Of a stretch of DNA of 64,000 bases, positions 40,429 through 49,978 are shown piece by piece. The stretch spans positions 58,845 through 122,844 of the forward strand of contig DFLB01000056.1 in NCBI GenBank assembly GCA_002373995.1, read 5' to 3'. Below the pieces are notes generated by a model, which was not told the origin of the DNA, searched no databases, and was given only the letters and a program-made list of their open reading frames with translations. The position numbers and the translations under genes are program-made. Each line of letters opens with the position of its first letter. The first letter of the stretch is position 1. Source of the stretch: Bacteroidales bacterium UBA3630 (GTDB lineage: Bacteria > Bacteroidota > Bacteroidia > Bacteroidales > P3).

Positions 40429-42884
40429 TTCCTTCTCTTTTTCTCTATCGCCAACGGCAGCGCTTCACTCATGACGTTGATGTAGTGGAACCGCAAACCG
40501 TCAAGGTAGCTTTTGTCTATATCTTCAATGTCGCGGCGGTTGTCTTCACAAAGGACTATATCGGTGATGCCGGCACGCTTGGCGGCCAGTATCTTCTCCT
40601 TGATGCCGCCAACGGGCGTCACATCGCCGCGCAGGGTGATTTCTCCCGTCATGGCAACGTTGGGAAGCACCTTGCGGTGGGTGAAGGCCGACACCATGGC
40701 GACAAACATCGTGATGCCCGCCGAGGGACCGTCCTTGGGTGTCGCTCCTTCCGGGACATGGATGTGGATGTTGCTCTGCTCGATGAGGTCGTTGCCTATG
40801 CCTAAGGTGTCTGCATGGGCCTTGAGGTATTCGAATGCCAGCGTCGCCGACTCTTTCATCACATCGCCAAGGTTGCCGGTCATGGTGAGGGTGCCCTTGC
40901 CGTGGCTGAGGGAGGCTTCGATGAAGAGAATTTCGCCGCCAACGGGCGTCCACGCCAATCCCGTCACGACACCCTCGCGGGCTGTGCGCTGGGCGCGTTC
41001 GCTGTTGTGAATAGGCAGGCCGAGGACTTCCTTCACCTCGGCATCAAGCACCTGGGTGGGGCATCGCTTGCCGCTTTCCAGCATCACCACGCGGTGGCGC
41101 ACCAGCTTGGAGAGCTGCTTCTCGAGCTGCCGCACACCGCCTTCGCGCGTGTAGTCGTTGATGACGGTGCGAATGGTCTCGGCAGGAAAGCGCAGCTTGC
41201 GCCTATCCATTACGTTCTCGCGCATGATGCGAGGCAGCAGGTGACGGGTGGCAATCTGCTGTTTCTCTTCTATCACGTAGCCGCTGAAGTCGATGACTTC
41301 CATGCGGTCGAGCAGCGCAGGCTGTATGTCCTGCAGACTGTTGGCGGTGGCAATGAAGAGCACTTTGGAGAGGTCATAGTCGATGCCGAGGAAGTTGTCG
41401 TGGAAGTGGCAGTTCTGCTCGGGGTCGAGGACTTCGAGGAGGGCTGAGGAGGGGTCGCCGTGGAAGGTGTTGGTCTGCACCTTGTCTATCTCGTCGAGAA
41501 CAAAGACAGGGTTGGAAACCTTGGCTTTGATCATCTCTTGTATGATGCGTCCCGGCAGGGCTCCCACATAGGTGCGCCTGTGGCCTCGTATTTCGGCCTC
41601 GTCGTGCAGCCCGCCCAGCGCCACACGGCGGTAGGGGCGCCCCAGGGCCGCCGCCACCGAACGGCAGATGGAGGTCTTGCCGGTGCCCGGAGGCCCCACG
41701 AGGCAGAGCACTTGGGCCTTGGACTGCATCTGGTGGGTCCGGCGACGCGAGAGGACAGCAAGGTATTCTATGACGCGGTCTTTCACCTTCTGGATACCGT
41801 AGTGGTCGCGGTCGAGCACCTTGCGGGCTTGCTCAAGGTCGTATTTTTCCGTAGCAGTCTCTTCCCAGGGAATGTCAAGCAGGGTCTCGAGGTAGGTCTG
41901 CTGCGTGGAATAGTCGGGCGACATAGGCTGAAGCCGCGACAGTTTGGTGAGTTCTTTGTCGAAGGTCTCGCCTACTGGCTTTGGCCAGTGCTTCTTTTCG
42001 GCACGGGCTCGGAGGGCTTTGACGTCGCTCTCGGCCCAGGGATTGGTGGCGCCATTGCCAAGTTCTTCCTGTATGACGTCCATCTGATGGCGCAGGAAAT
42101 ACTCGCGCTGCTGGCGGCTCATGACTTCCTGGGTCTTGCTGTCTATTTCGCGCCGTAGTTCGTCGAGGCCTTTCAGGGTGCTGAGTTGCTCGAGGAGCAG
42201 TTTGAGACGTTCCACATAACTGTCGGCAGCAAGCAGATTGTATTTGGCTTCGGCCTCGGCCTCGATGTGGGTACAGGCAAAGTTGATATAGATTTTGTCG
42301 CTGCCAATGCCGCGGAGCATCGAGACAAGCTCGTCGTCCTGAAGGCGCGAGCGCATGATTTCGCCATAGTCGCGGCGCAGGAGTTTCATCTTGCGCTGGA
42401 AGGTAGCCGTGGACATGCCTTCTTCGCTCTCTGGGGCAACGGTCACACAGCCAACCATGTAGGGGTTGTGGCTGCGCACGATGAGGGAGTGGCATCGGGT
42501 GACGCCCTGGAGGATGGCCACGGTGGTATCGTCGCGGAAGTCAAAGACCTTTAGCACCTTGGCCACAACGCCGACAGGAGCAAGGTCGAGCTCGGTGGGG
42601 TCGTCGCTGTCGCCGCGCTGCAGGAAGACGGCGATATGGCGGTTGGGGGTAGTCACATCGCTCAACAGGTGGCGCGACTTGGGCCGGCGTGCGGCGATGG
42701 GTATCAGCACTCCTGGCATGAGCACTTGATCCATCAATGGCAGGATAGGCATCTCGTTTTCGATGCCTTCGTCGTGTAGTAGTATATCTTCGTCGTCGGT
42801 ATCTATGACGGGGACAATGTTGGCGCGAATGTTCATTCCTTGGGCAAAGAGTTCCCCGAGTTCATCGAGACTTTTCATCAACAT
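40425..42884 (-). CDS. lon: ATP-dependent Lon protease
   Basis: 819 residues, full length. N-terminal substrate-binding domain about 35-240, coiled coil, AAA+ module with Walker A GPPGTGKT near 397 and LDEIDKV, and the S16 protease domain with the catalytic Ser near 721 in PKDGPSAG and the Lys some 43 residues later. It removes damaged and regulatory proteins. It is located between murF/alr and the PorE-like gene, which it overlaps by 4 bp. Confidence 0.97.
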   Translation of the reverse strand: MLMKSLDELGELFAQGMNIRANIVPVIDTDDEDILLHDEGIENEMPILPLMDQVLMPGVLIPIAARRPKSRHLLSDVTTPNRHIAVFLQRGDSDDPTELDLAPVGVVAKVLKVFDFRDDTTVAILQGVTRCHSLIVRSHNPYMVGCVTVAPESEEGMSTATFQRKMKLLRRDYGEIMRSRLQDDELVSMLRGIGSDKIYINFACTHIEAEAEAKYNLLAADSYVERLKLLLEQLSTLKGLDELRREIDSKTQEVMSRQQREYFLRHQMDVIQEELGNGATNPWAESDVKALRARAEKKHWPKPVGETFDKELTKLSRLQPMSPDYSTQQTYLETLLDIPWEETATEKYDLEQARKVLDRDHYGIQKVKDRVIEYLAVLSRRRTHQMQSKAQVLCLVGPPGTGKTSICRSVAAALGRPYRRVALGGLHDEAEIRGHRRTYVGALPGRIIQEMIKAKVSNPVFVLDEIDKVQTNTFHGDPSSALLEVLDPEQNCHFHDNFLGIDYDLSKVLFIATANSLQDIQPALLDRMEVIDFSGYVIEEKQQIATRHLLPRIMRENVMDRRKLRFPAETIRTVINDYTREGGVRQLEKQLSKLVRHRVVMLESGKRCPTQVLDAEVKEVLGLPIHNSERAQRTAREGVVTGLAWTPVGGEILFIEASLSHGKGTLTMTGNLGDVMKESATLAFEYLKAHADTLGIGNDLIEQSNIHIHVPEGATPKDGPSAGITMFVAMVSAFTHRKVLPNVAMTGEITLRGDVTPVGGIKEKILAAKRAGITDIVLCEDNRRDIEDIDKSYLDGLRFHYINVMSEALPLAIEKKRRK

Positions 42885-42939
42885 GTATAATTAGCTTAAA
42901 GAATGATATATTAACGTATAAAAGGCCAAAAAAGTTTCA

Positions 42940-45381
42940 CTATTCTTCGTGGTAGTAGACGCGCTTGACGCGAGGCGAGACGGCGGTGAGCATTTCGTAA
43001 GGGATGGTGCCGGCGGCGGCAGCATTGCGTTGCAGCAGGTCGCCTTCGCCGAAGAGCACGGCGCGGTCGCCCTCGCGACAGGGGATGTCGGTGACATCGA
43101 CAAAGCACATGTCCATGCAGACGCTACCGATGATAGGAGCTTCAAGGCCGGCAATGGCGACGCGGCCGTTGCCGTTGCCAAGATGTCGGCTGAGGCCGTC
43201 GGCATAGCCGACGGGGAGGATGGCGATGCGCGAGGGACGCGAGGCTTGCCAGCGGCGATTGTAGCCTACGGTGTCGCCAGCGGGTATCGCTTTGATTTGC
43301 GAGATACGGGTTACAAGGCGGGACACTTGGCGGAGGTTGCGCTGAACGTCGGGTTCGGGAGCGATGCCGTAGAGCCCGATGCCAAGGCGCACCATGTCCA
43401 TTTGCGCTTCGGGGAAACGGCTGATGCCGGAGGAGTTGAGTATGTGCTTGATGCAGTGGAAGGGTGCACCCCATTGCTGCAGGCGGGTGATTTGCAGGCG
43501 AGTGAAGTCGTCCATGGCTGGGTCTTCGCTGCAGGCAAGGTGCGAAAAGACGCTTTTGACCTCAACAAGGCCTCGGAGCTGGTCGAGGCGTTGCAGGAGC
43601 TGCGGCAGGTCGTCGCCAGAGAACCCGAGGCGGTGCATTCCGGTGTCAAATTCGATATGTATAGGATAGGCCGAGGATGCGCCTTGCACGAGTTGGGAAT
43701 AAGCCGAGGAGAAGCGTTCAAGGATGGGGAAGGAGTAGATGTCTGGTTCAAGGCGGTAACGGATAATCTGGTCGAAGCCTGCAGGTTCAGGGTTCATGAC
43801 CATGATGGGGAGGGTGATGCCGTTGCGCCGGAGTTCGACGCCTTCGTCGATATAGGCAACGGTAAGGTAGTCGACATGGTTGTGCTGGAGCGCGGTAGCC
43901 ACCTGGACAGTGCCGGCGCCGTAGGAGGAAGCTTTGACCATAGCCATGAGGCGGGTGCCGGGATTGAGGCGGGAGCGGAAGTAGTTGAGGTTGTGGATGA
44001 GTGCGTCGAGGTTGACTTCCATGAGGGTTTCGTGGCTGCGCTGCTGGAGCTGGTGCGCGATGCGTTCGAAGGAGTAGGCGCGGGCTCCTTTGAGGAGGAT
44101 GGTTTGGGAGCGGAAGTCGGCGGGGTCGAGGTGGCGCAGGAAGTCGTCGGTGGAGGGGTAGAAAGCGGTGCGGGGTATGGCGGCAAAGGCAGACTGGCAG
44201 CGCAAAAGCGCAGGGCCAATGCCTATGAAGGTCTGTATGCCACGCTGTTGTATGGTGCGGGCAACGCTGTCGTAGAGTTCTGTTTCGGGGACACCAGACT
44301 GGGGGATGTCGCTTATGACAACGGTGCGCTTGTCGTGCTGGCGCTGCTGGAGGAGGAGGTCGAGGGCAATGTCGAGGGAGGCGGTATCGAGGGAGTAGCT
44401 GTCGTTGATGAGGAGGCTGTTGCCGGTGCCTTCGATGATTTCAAGCCGCATTTCGACAGGCGAGAGGTGGGCGCAACGAGAAACAATCTCCTGCGGCTGA
44501 CAGCCGAGGATGTGCATGAGAGCGATGCAGTGGAGAGCGTTTTCCTGCGAGGCACGGTCAGTGAAAGGGATGGTGACGGCGAGGCCGTCAGCAAGGGTGA
44601 TACGGCTTTGCCCGTCGAGGGTCTCTACGGAGAGGAGGCGCATGTCGCACTGCGGACCTTTGCCCCAGACGAAGAGGTGGCTGCGGAGCCCTTCATCGGT
44701 GATGAAGGGGGCATACTCTTCAGAACAGATAACGGTTTGGCAGTGGAGGAAGAGCTTGGTCTTTTCGTCGGCTTTTTGCTGGCGTGAGGTGAAGTTTTCG
44801 TCGTGAGCCTGACGGATGTTGGTGAGGATACCGATGGTGGGTTGGATGACGTTTTGCAGGGCCTCCATTTCGCCCGGCTGGGAGATGCCCGCCTCGAAGA
44901 TGGCGATGTCATGCTGTGGAGCCATCTGCCAGACGGAGAGGGGAACACCGATTTGGGAGTTGTAGCTTTTAGGGCTGGCGACGACACGGCGGTCGGCACC
45001 GAGGAGCTGGACGAGCCAGTCTTTGACGACGGTCTTGCCGTTGCTGCCTGTGATGCCCACGACGGGGATATGGAACTGGCGACGGTGTGCGGCGGCCACG
45101 AGTTGGAGGGCACGGATGACATCATCGACCCACCAGAGGTTGGCATCGGGATAGGAGCAATCAAAGTCGGCCGGCAGGACAAAAGAGCGTACGCCGGCGC
45201 GGTAGAGTTCGTCGACATAGCGGGTGCCACTGTTGCGCCGCGTGGGGATGGCAAAGAAGAGGGTTCCCTCGGGAGAGCCAAGACGACGGCTGTCGGTGAG
45301 GAGATGCTCCACGGCAAGGTCAGGACTGACGACCTGACAACGGGAAGCGGAAACGATGGTCTGTATTTGGTTTGCTTTCAT
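42940..45381 (-). CDS. MurF-alanine racemase fusion
   Basis: 813 residues. Residues 1 to about 450 are MurF (UDP-MurNAc-tripeptide:D-Ala-D-Ala ligase) with ITGSNGKT and NDSYSLDTASLD. From 454 an alanine racemase follows: Lys483 in MVKASSYGAG binds PLP and the Tyr of DTVGYNRRW is the second catalytic base. The fusion makes D-Ala and uses D-Ala-D-Ala in one polypeptide and is a known Bacteroidota arrangement. MKANQIQTIV at 45381 is taken as start; the frame is open upstream but would overlap the DUF2851 gene. Confidence 0.95.
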   Translation of the reverse strand: MKANQIQTIVSASRCQVVSPDLAVEHLLTDSRRLGSPEGTLFFAIPTRRNSGTRYVDELYRAGVRSFVLPADFDCSYPDANLWWVDDVIRALQLVAAAHRRQFHIPVVGITGSNGKTVVKDWLVQLLGADRRVVASPKSYNSQIGVPLSVWQMAPQHDIAIFEAGISQPGEMEALQNVIQPTIGILTNIRQAHDENFTSRQQKADEKTKLFLHCQTVICSEEYAPFITDEGLRSHLFVWGKGPQCDMRLLSVETLDGQSRITLADGLAVTIPFTDRASQENALHCIALMHILGCQPQEIVSRCAHLSPVEMRLEIIEGTGNSLLINDSYSLDTASLDIALDLLLQQRQHDKRTVVISDIPQSGVPETELYDSVARTIQQRGIQTFIGIGPALLRCQSAFAAIPRTAFYPSTDDFLRHLDPADFRSQTILLKGARAYSFERIAHQLQQRSHETLMEVNLDALIHNLNYFRSRLNPGTRLMAMVKASSYGAGTVQVATALQHNHVDYLTVAYIDEGVELRRNGITLPIMVMNPEPAGFDQIIRYRLEPDIYSFPILERFSSAYSQLVQGASSAYPIHIEFDTGMHRLGFSGDDLPQLLQRLDQLRGLVEVKSVFSHLACSEDPAMDDFTRLQITRLQQWGAPFHCIKHILNSSGISRFPEAQMDMVRLGIGLYGIAPEPDVQRNLRQVSRLVTRISQIKAIPAGDTVGYNRRWQASRPSRIAILPVGYADGLSRHLGNGNGRVAIAGLEAPIIGSVCMDMCFVDVTDIPCREGDRAVLFGEGDLLQRNAAAAGTIPYEMLTAVSPRVKRVYYHEE

Positions 45382-45395
45382 GATGAAATCAAGGT

Positions 45396-46676
45396 TTATT
45401 TGCTTTTCAAAAGATGGTAGCCCACCCTGCATTCGAGACAGCGACGCGAGGAGCAGTAGTTGTTGTAGAGCTGCAGCAGGGCTTGGCTGTCGGCGGCAGA
45501 GGACACCCCTACCCCAGCCTGCTGCCATTGACGGATGACGGCATTATCCTCAGGGGGCAGCTGGCCAAGGAGGTGCAGGGCTTGATCCTTGTAGTGCTGG
45601 CTGCCATGCTCGGCACCATAGACGAAGAGCAGCGGTAGCCAGGCATTGATGATGAGCAGGTCGGCCTGCATGCGCCCCATGTGCTTAGCGGAGGAGCGGC
45701 CTGCAAGCCGGTCAAACTGGTAGTGGTTGTCCCAATAGGGTGCCGCGGAACGATTGAAGAGGCGCTCAAGTTCCTTCACATCGGTGATGTCCAAGAGTGT
45801 AGAGAATAGATTGGTCGAGGAAGAGAGGAGGTCGGCAAACTGGCTGATGCGAATGGTGGGAAAGTTGGAGGGACGCAAACGATGGAACTTCCATAGGTGA
45901 CGGTCGATGGGCGAAAGTCGGAGGGCGGTGCGCAGAGGCTCATAGTCAGACTGCAGGCGACGCGGGTATTCGTCCTCGAAATAAGGGTCGAGGAGACCGG
46001 CTTGGCCCATGAGCAGTGCCTCGACACGGACGCGGTCGTTGTTCCAGCGAGCCAGTATTTTCTGGTCCAGCGACTTGGCCAGGAGTTCGAAAGCCAGCGC
46101 ATTGACCTTGCCACCGAAGTAGCGAGCCATCAGCCAATAGCAGGTCTGAGACCAGTTGCCTTTGCTTTCGTCGAGCATACGATGGACCGTCTCAGCTTTG
46201 GCCTCGATGCGTTCAACGGTCAAGCGTTCAAGCCAAGAGGAGAGGAGGAACTGCGGCACGGCAGCCACCTTGCTGAAACAAGGGAAGGGATTGCCGGCCG
46301 GCGGGGTGGTGAGGGCCTCGTAGTTGGCCACCAGTGCGGGATGGAGGAAACGTTTGATTTCGAGAGTGGCGGGAGATTGGCCGTCCTGACGGAAAATCTC
46401 GCCGTCGTGTTCGTACACCACATGCAGCACAACGTTGTTGTAGGCGGCGTCCATGTCGTGACGGTGGCAGTGCCAGTCGGTGGTACGGATATGCACTTCG
46501 ACGTTGCCAGCCCATTCGACCTGTCCGATACGTACACGCGCGTTAAAAAAATCAGGGCCAGCATCCTTGTTCAACTCGCCGGCTTTCAGCACGACAACAG
46601 GCTGGCCATCGGTCGTGGTCAGCCCGCCATCGAGCATCTGATATTGCCAGATGTAATGTAGGAAGGCTTCCGTCAT
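45396..46676 (-). CDS. DUF2851 family protein
   Basis: 426 residues. The opening FLHYIWQYQMLDGGLTTTDG and VLKAGELNKDAGPDFFNARVRIG followed by WAGNVEVHIRTTDWHCHRHD is diagnostic of DUF2851, a Bacteroidota family without known function. The pattern of Glu/Asp/His resembles a nuclease-like site, but this is a guess. Its start overlaps the dnaJ stop by one base (TGATG). Confidence 0.9.
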   Translation of the reverse strand: MTEAFLHYIWQYQMLDGGLTTTDGQPVVVLKAGELNKDAGPDFFNARVRIGQVEWAGNVEVHIRTTDWHCHRHDMDAAYNNVVLHVVYEHDGEIFRQDGQSPATLEIKRFLHPALVANYEALTTPPAGNPFPCFSKVAAVPQFLLSSWLERLTVERIEAKAETVHRMLDESKGNWSQTCYWLMARYFGGKVNALAFELLAKSLDQKILARWNNDRVRVEALLMGQAGLLDPYFEDEYPRRLQSDYEPLRTALRLSPIDRHLWKFHRLRPSNFPTIRISQFADLLSSSTNLFSTLLDITDVKELERLFNRSAAPYWDNHYQFDRLAGRSSAKHMGRMQADLLIINAWLPLLFVYGAEHGSQHYKDQALHLLGQLPPEDNAVIRQWQQAGVGVSSAADSQALLQLYNNYCSSRRCLECRVGYHLLKSK

Positions 46677-47824
46677 CAGTTGAACATTTCTTTCATCTTG
46701 TCGAAGAAGCCGCGTTCCTGCTTGGTCGGGTTGGGTTTGAAGTTGTCGTGCTTCTGCAGCTCTTCAAGGGTCTTCTTCTCGTCCTTCGAGAGAGATTTGG
46801 GCACCCAGACGTTGAGGCACACAAGCAGATCGCCGCGGCCGTAGCCGTTCATGATGGGCAGGCCCTTGCCGCGCAGTCTGACCACACGTCCGGAGGGGGT
46901 GCCGGGTTCGATTTTAATCTTCACCTTGCCTGTGAGGGTCGGTATCTCGACCGAGGCGCCAAGGGCAGCCTCGCTGAAGGTGATGAAGGCGTTGTAGTAG
47001 AGGTTGGCATCCTGGCGTTCGAAGACATCGTGTTCCTGCTCCTCAATGAGGACGATGAGATCGCCCGCTATGCCGCCGTGCGGCGCCGCATTACCCTGTC
47101 CCTGCATAGCCAGTTGCATACCGTCCTGGACACCGGCGGGGATATTGATGGTGATGATTTCATCGCTCTTCACGATGCCGTCGCCGTGGCAGTCGTGGCA
47201 CTTGTCCTTGATGACATGCCCTTCACCCCCGCAATGGGGGCAGGCGCTCTGGGTCTGCATCATGCCCAAGATGGTACGTTTGGTCTCAGTCACCACACCG
47301 CTACCGTGGCAGTGCGGACATGTCTCGGTCTTGCCGTCGCGGGCACCACTGCCGCCACAAGTCTTACAGGGTACATATTTGCTGACCTTGATTTTCTTCT
47401 CGCATCCGCGGTCTATCTCTTCGAGAGTCAGCTTGACCCTGACACGCAGATTGGTACCACGCAGCACACGACGGGTGGCGCCACCGCCAAAGCCGGTAAA
47501 ACCGGTGCGGAAGCCGCCGCCACCGAAAAGATCGCCGAAGATGCTGCCGAACTGCGAGAATATGTCGTTCATATCCATACCGCCCTGTCCATAGGCACCG
47601 TCGACACCGGCATGGCCGTACTGGTCATAGCGCGCCTTCTTGTCCGGATTGCTCAACACATCGTAAGCCTCGGCAGCCTCCTTGAACTTCTCCTCGGCCT
47701 CCTTGTCGCCGGGGTTACGGTCAGGATGGTACTGCAAAGCCAGTTTGCGGTAGGCCTTCTTGAGTTCTTCGGGAGTGGCGTTCTTGTCCACACCCAACAC
47801 TTCGTAGTAGTCTCTCTTTGCCAT
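46676..47824 (-). CDS. dnaJ: Chaperone DnaJ
   Basis: 382 residues. J domain 1-70 with HPD at 33-35, Gly/Phe-rich linker, and four CxxCxGxG zinc repeats (CKTCGGSG, CPHCHGSG, CPHCGGEG, CHDCHGDG), then the C-terminal substrate-binding domain. It works with DnaK and GrpE; grpE is immediately upstream (17-bp gap). dnaK is not in the window. Confidence 0.98.
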   Translation of the reverse strand: MAKRDYYEVLGVDKNATPEELKKAYRKLALQYHPDRNPGDKEAEEKFKEAAEAYDVLSNPDKKARYDQYGHAGVDGAYGQGGMDMNDIFSQFGSIFGDLFGGGGFRTGFTGFGGGATRRVLRGTNLRVRVKLTLEEIDRGCEKKIKVSKYVPCKTCGGSGARDGKTETCPHCHGSGVVTETKRTILGMMQTQSACPHCGGEGHVIKDKCHDCHGDGIVKSDEIITINIPAGVQDGMQLAMQGQGNAAPHGGIAGDLIVLIEEQEHDVFERQDANLYYNAFITFSEAALGASVEIPTLTGKVKIKIEPGTPSGRVVRLRGKGLPIMNGYGRGDLLVCLNVWVPKSLSKDEKKTLEELQKHDNFKPNPTKQERGFFDKMKEMFN

Positions 47825-47841
47825 GTTTCGTATCTCCTTTC

Positions 47842-48390
47842 TCAGCACGCCACGACCACCTTGGCGTAGCGCAAAACCTTATCGTTGAGGTAGTAGCCTT
47901 TCTCCACAACGTCAATCACCAGCCCTTTCTGCTCGGGTGCAGGTGCCGGGATCTGCGTGACGGCCTCGTGGAGCGACTCGTCGAACTTGACGCCTTTCAC
48001 CTCCATTGCCTTCAGGCCTTTCTGTTCCAGTATTTTCATCAGCTTGCTGTAGATCAGCTTCACGCCCTCGTCGTCGGACGAAACAGCCAAGGCGCGCTCG
48101 AAGTCGTCGACAACGGGCAGGATGGCCTTCATCATCTCACGGCTGCCGTTGAGCAGGAGGTCGGCCTTCTCGACATTGGTGCGTTTGCGGTAGTTCTCGT
48201 ACTCGGAATAGAGCCTCAGGTACTTGTCGTTGAGCGTAGCCAGTTTTTCGCCCATTTCCTGCAGCCGATCCTGGTCTGACAGGTCAGCGGCTGCCTCGGC
48301 GGGCTGTTGAGCATCGGTAGGGGTTTCTTCGATGGTTTCTTGCGTTGTGGGCTCTTCGGCCTCGATGTTATTATTTTCTTTTTTGCTCAT
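47842..48390 (-). CDS. grpE: Nucleotide exchange factor GrpE
   Basis: 182 residues. An acidic low-complexity N-terminus, a long coiled coil (LQEMGEKLATLNDKYLRLYSEYENYRKRT), then the beta-wing with FDESLHEAVTQIP and GYYLNDKVLRYAKVVV. It exchanges ADP for ATP on DnaK. Confidence 0.97.
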   Translation of the reverse strand: MSKKENNNIEAEEPTTQETIEETPTDAQQPAEAAADLSDQDRLQEMGEKLATLNDKYLRLYSEYENYRKRTNVEKADLLLNGSREMMKAILPVVDDFERALAVSSDDEGVKLIYSKLMKILEQKGLKAMEVKGVKFDESLHEAVTQIPAPAPEQKGLVIDVVEKGYYLNDKVLRYAKVVVAC

Positions 48391-48422
48391 TTCAATAGTG
48401 TTTTTACTGCCAATATTATAGC

Positions 48423-48444
48423 AAAAAGACTGCCAATGGCAGTC
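48423..48444 (-). terminator. Terminator between ostA-like gene and grpE
   Basis: Minus-strand hairpin GACTGCC/GGCAGTC followed by five U (A at 48423-48427). It separates the porP-gldJ-ostA transcript from grpE-dnaJ. Confidence 0.8.
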
Positions 48445-48459
48445 CTCACTGACATTTTG

Positions 48460-49965
48460 TCACCACACGAAGACCTCTTGCGGCGATCGCGGGCGGCGAG
48501 CCGACAGCCATCGGAAGTCGGGCAAACGTTTCAGTTCCTCCGGCAAGGCATCGACGGGATAGGTCTGCATGTCGGGTTTGTCGTAGGTGACAACACGGAC
48601 GGGGGCCCGCGTGCTGTCGAAGTAGATACGCATCGAAGTGCCCACACCGGCGTTGACCCCCATCAAGGTTGAACGCCCCGCAGAATCCTCGTCGGTCAGG
48701 TAGAAGACCATCTGAGCATTGCCAATCACATCGGCATACAGGGGTTCGCCGTTGGCGAAGTAGACCACGCCTTGCCGACCCTTGAGCTGGTTGAATTTCT
48801 CCCTGTCCACCTGCTGCACCACGAAGCAGTCGCTGCGGAGGAAGACCTGCCTGACGCCAGCCGTATCGTGCAGCATCTCTATCGTGTCGGCCACGCACTG
48901 GTAGTGTTCGTACCAAAGGACCGGGTCCTGATAGAGGAGCAAGGTCGAATCAGGCGAGGAATAAAAGGCCGAGTCGCACATGGCCTGCGCGTCGCGGCGG
49001 AAGACTTTGACGTGGTGGTGGGCGCTGACCGACTGCATGCGGTTTGTGCTGTCGTTGGTGACATAGATGGTGTCGGCATGGAGGAAGAGCGAGTCGCCGT
49101 TGTCGATGAAGAGCACATGGGCGCTGTCAGTGACAAAAGAGAAATGCTCGGACTGGGAAGTCTCGCCGTAGCGACCAGTACAGGTGAGGTTGTTCACAGA
49201 ATCCACAATCACCACATTGCCATAGGCCTTGCCGTATTCGCGCACCTCGTCGTAGTAGAGCGTGTCGCTGTCTATCGTCCGGCCCTGGTTGTCGACATGC
49301 GAAGCCTTGTAGGAGATGGCGAAGCGGGTGTCGGTGTTGTATTCGCCCAGCTCGCTATAGATGGTCGAGGAGTCGCTGTAGATATGGGTGGCGTTGTCGA
49401 AATGGGCCACGGTGGTCTCGGTGTTGTAGATGAGCGTGTCCGTAACCAGCCGCATAGTGGAGTCGGTCAGGACGACGTTGTTGTAGATGTAGAACTGCTT
49501 GAGCACAGAGTTGTATTGTCCCTGTCGGCTGTCGAGGGTGCGGTCTTCGCTTGTGGCATGTCCCCACTGAGTGTAGTAGGCCGTTTCGCGGTTGCGCTCA
49601 TAAGTGAGATGGTTGGCCAGCAGGACGGTGCCGCCGTCGATGAGGACGACGGTGTCGGCCCAGATGTCGAGCACACGCGTGTTGCCGTTGTAGAAGAGGC
49701 GGTCGCCGTAGATGAAGGTGGTGTCGCTAAGCTGGATTTCGACGTTGCGGAAAGCCGTGAAGCTGTTTTCGCGGGTGTTGTAGTGTGCCGAGTCGGCATC
49801 GAGCTGCATGCCTTCGTGCGAGGCGGAGACACGGCGGTAGAGGATCCAGATGTCGGTGTTCTCCGGGTCGCGGGAGCCCATGCCGGAGGTGTACTCTATC
49901 AACTTCTGAGCCTCGGCGCAAACGCCGAGGCTCAGTAAGAGTACTATAATCGCAATCTTTTTCAA
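48460..49965 (-). CDS. OstA/LptA-like periplasmic LPS transport protein
   Basis: 501 residues with a signal peptide (MKKIAIIVLLLSLGVCAEA). Most of the protein is a run of short beta repeats of the OstA-like type (DADSAHYNTRENSFTAFRNVEIQLSDTTFIYGDRLFYNG), which builds an elongated beta-jellyroll that binds LPS. It is longer than E. coli LptA, as usual in Bacteroidota. It follows the gldJ/porK-like gene by 13 bp. Confidence 0.88.
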   Translation of the reverse strand: MKKIAIIVLLLSLGVCAEAQKLIEYTSGMGSRDPENTDIWILYRRVSASHEGMQLDADSAHYNTRENSFTAFRNVEIQLSDTTFIYGDRLFYNGNTRVLDIWADTVVLIDGGTVLLANHLTYERNRETAYYTQWGHATSEDRTLDSRQGQYNSVLKQFYIYNNVVLTDSTMRLVTDTLIYNTETTVAHFDNATHIYSDSSTIYSELGEYNTDTRFAISYKASHVDNQGRTIDSDTLYYDEVREYGKAYGNVVIVDSVNNLTCTGRYGETSQSEHFSFVTDSAHVLFIDNGDSLFLHADTIYVTNDSTNRMQSVSAHHHVKVFRRDAQAMCDSAFYSSPDSTLLLYQDPVLWYEHYQCVADTIEMLHDTAGVRQVFLRSDCFVVQQVDREKFNQLKGRQGVVYFANGEPLYADVIGNAQMVFYLTDEDSAGRSTLMGVNAGVGTSMRIYFDSTRAPVRVVTYDKPDMQTYPVDALPEELKRLPDFRWLSARRPRSPQEVFVW

Positions 49966-49978
49966 ATTCGAAGCGGGC

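Noticed and set aside
42949..44787. 612-residue plus-strand ORF opposite murF/alr
   Set aside because: Antisense shadow of the fusion gene; composition only.
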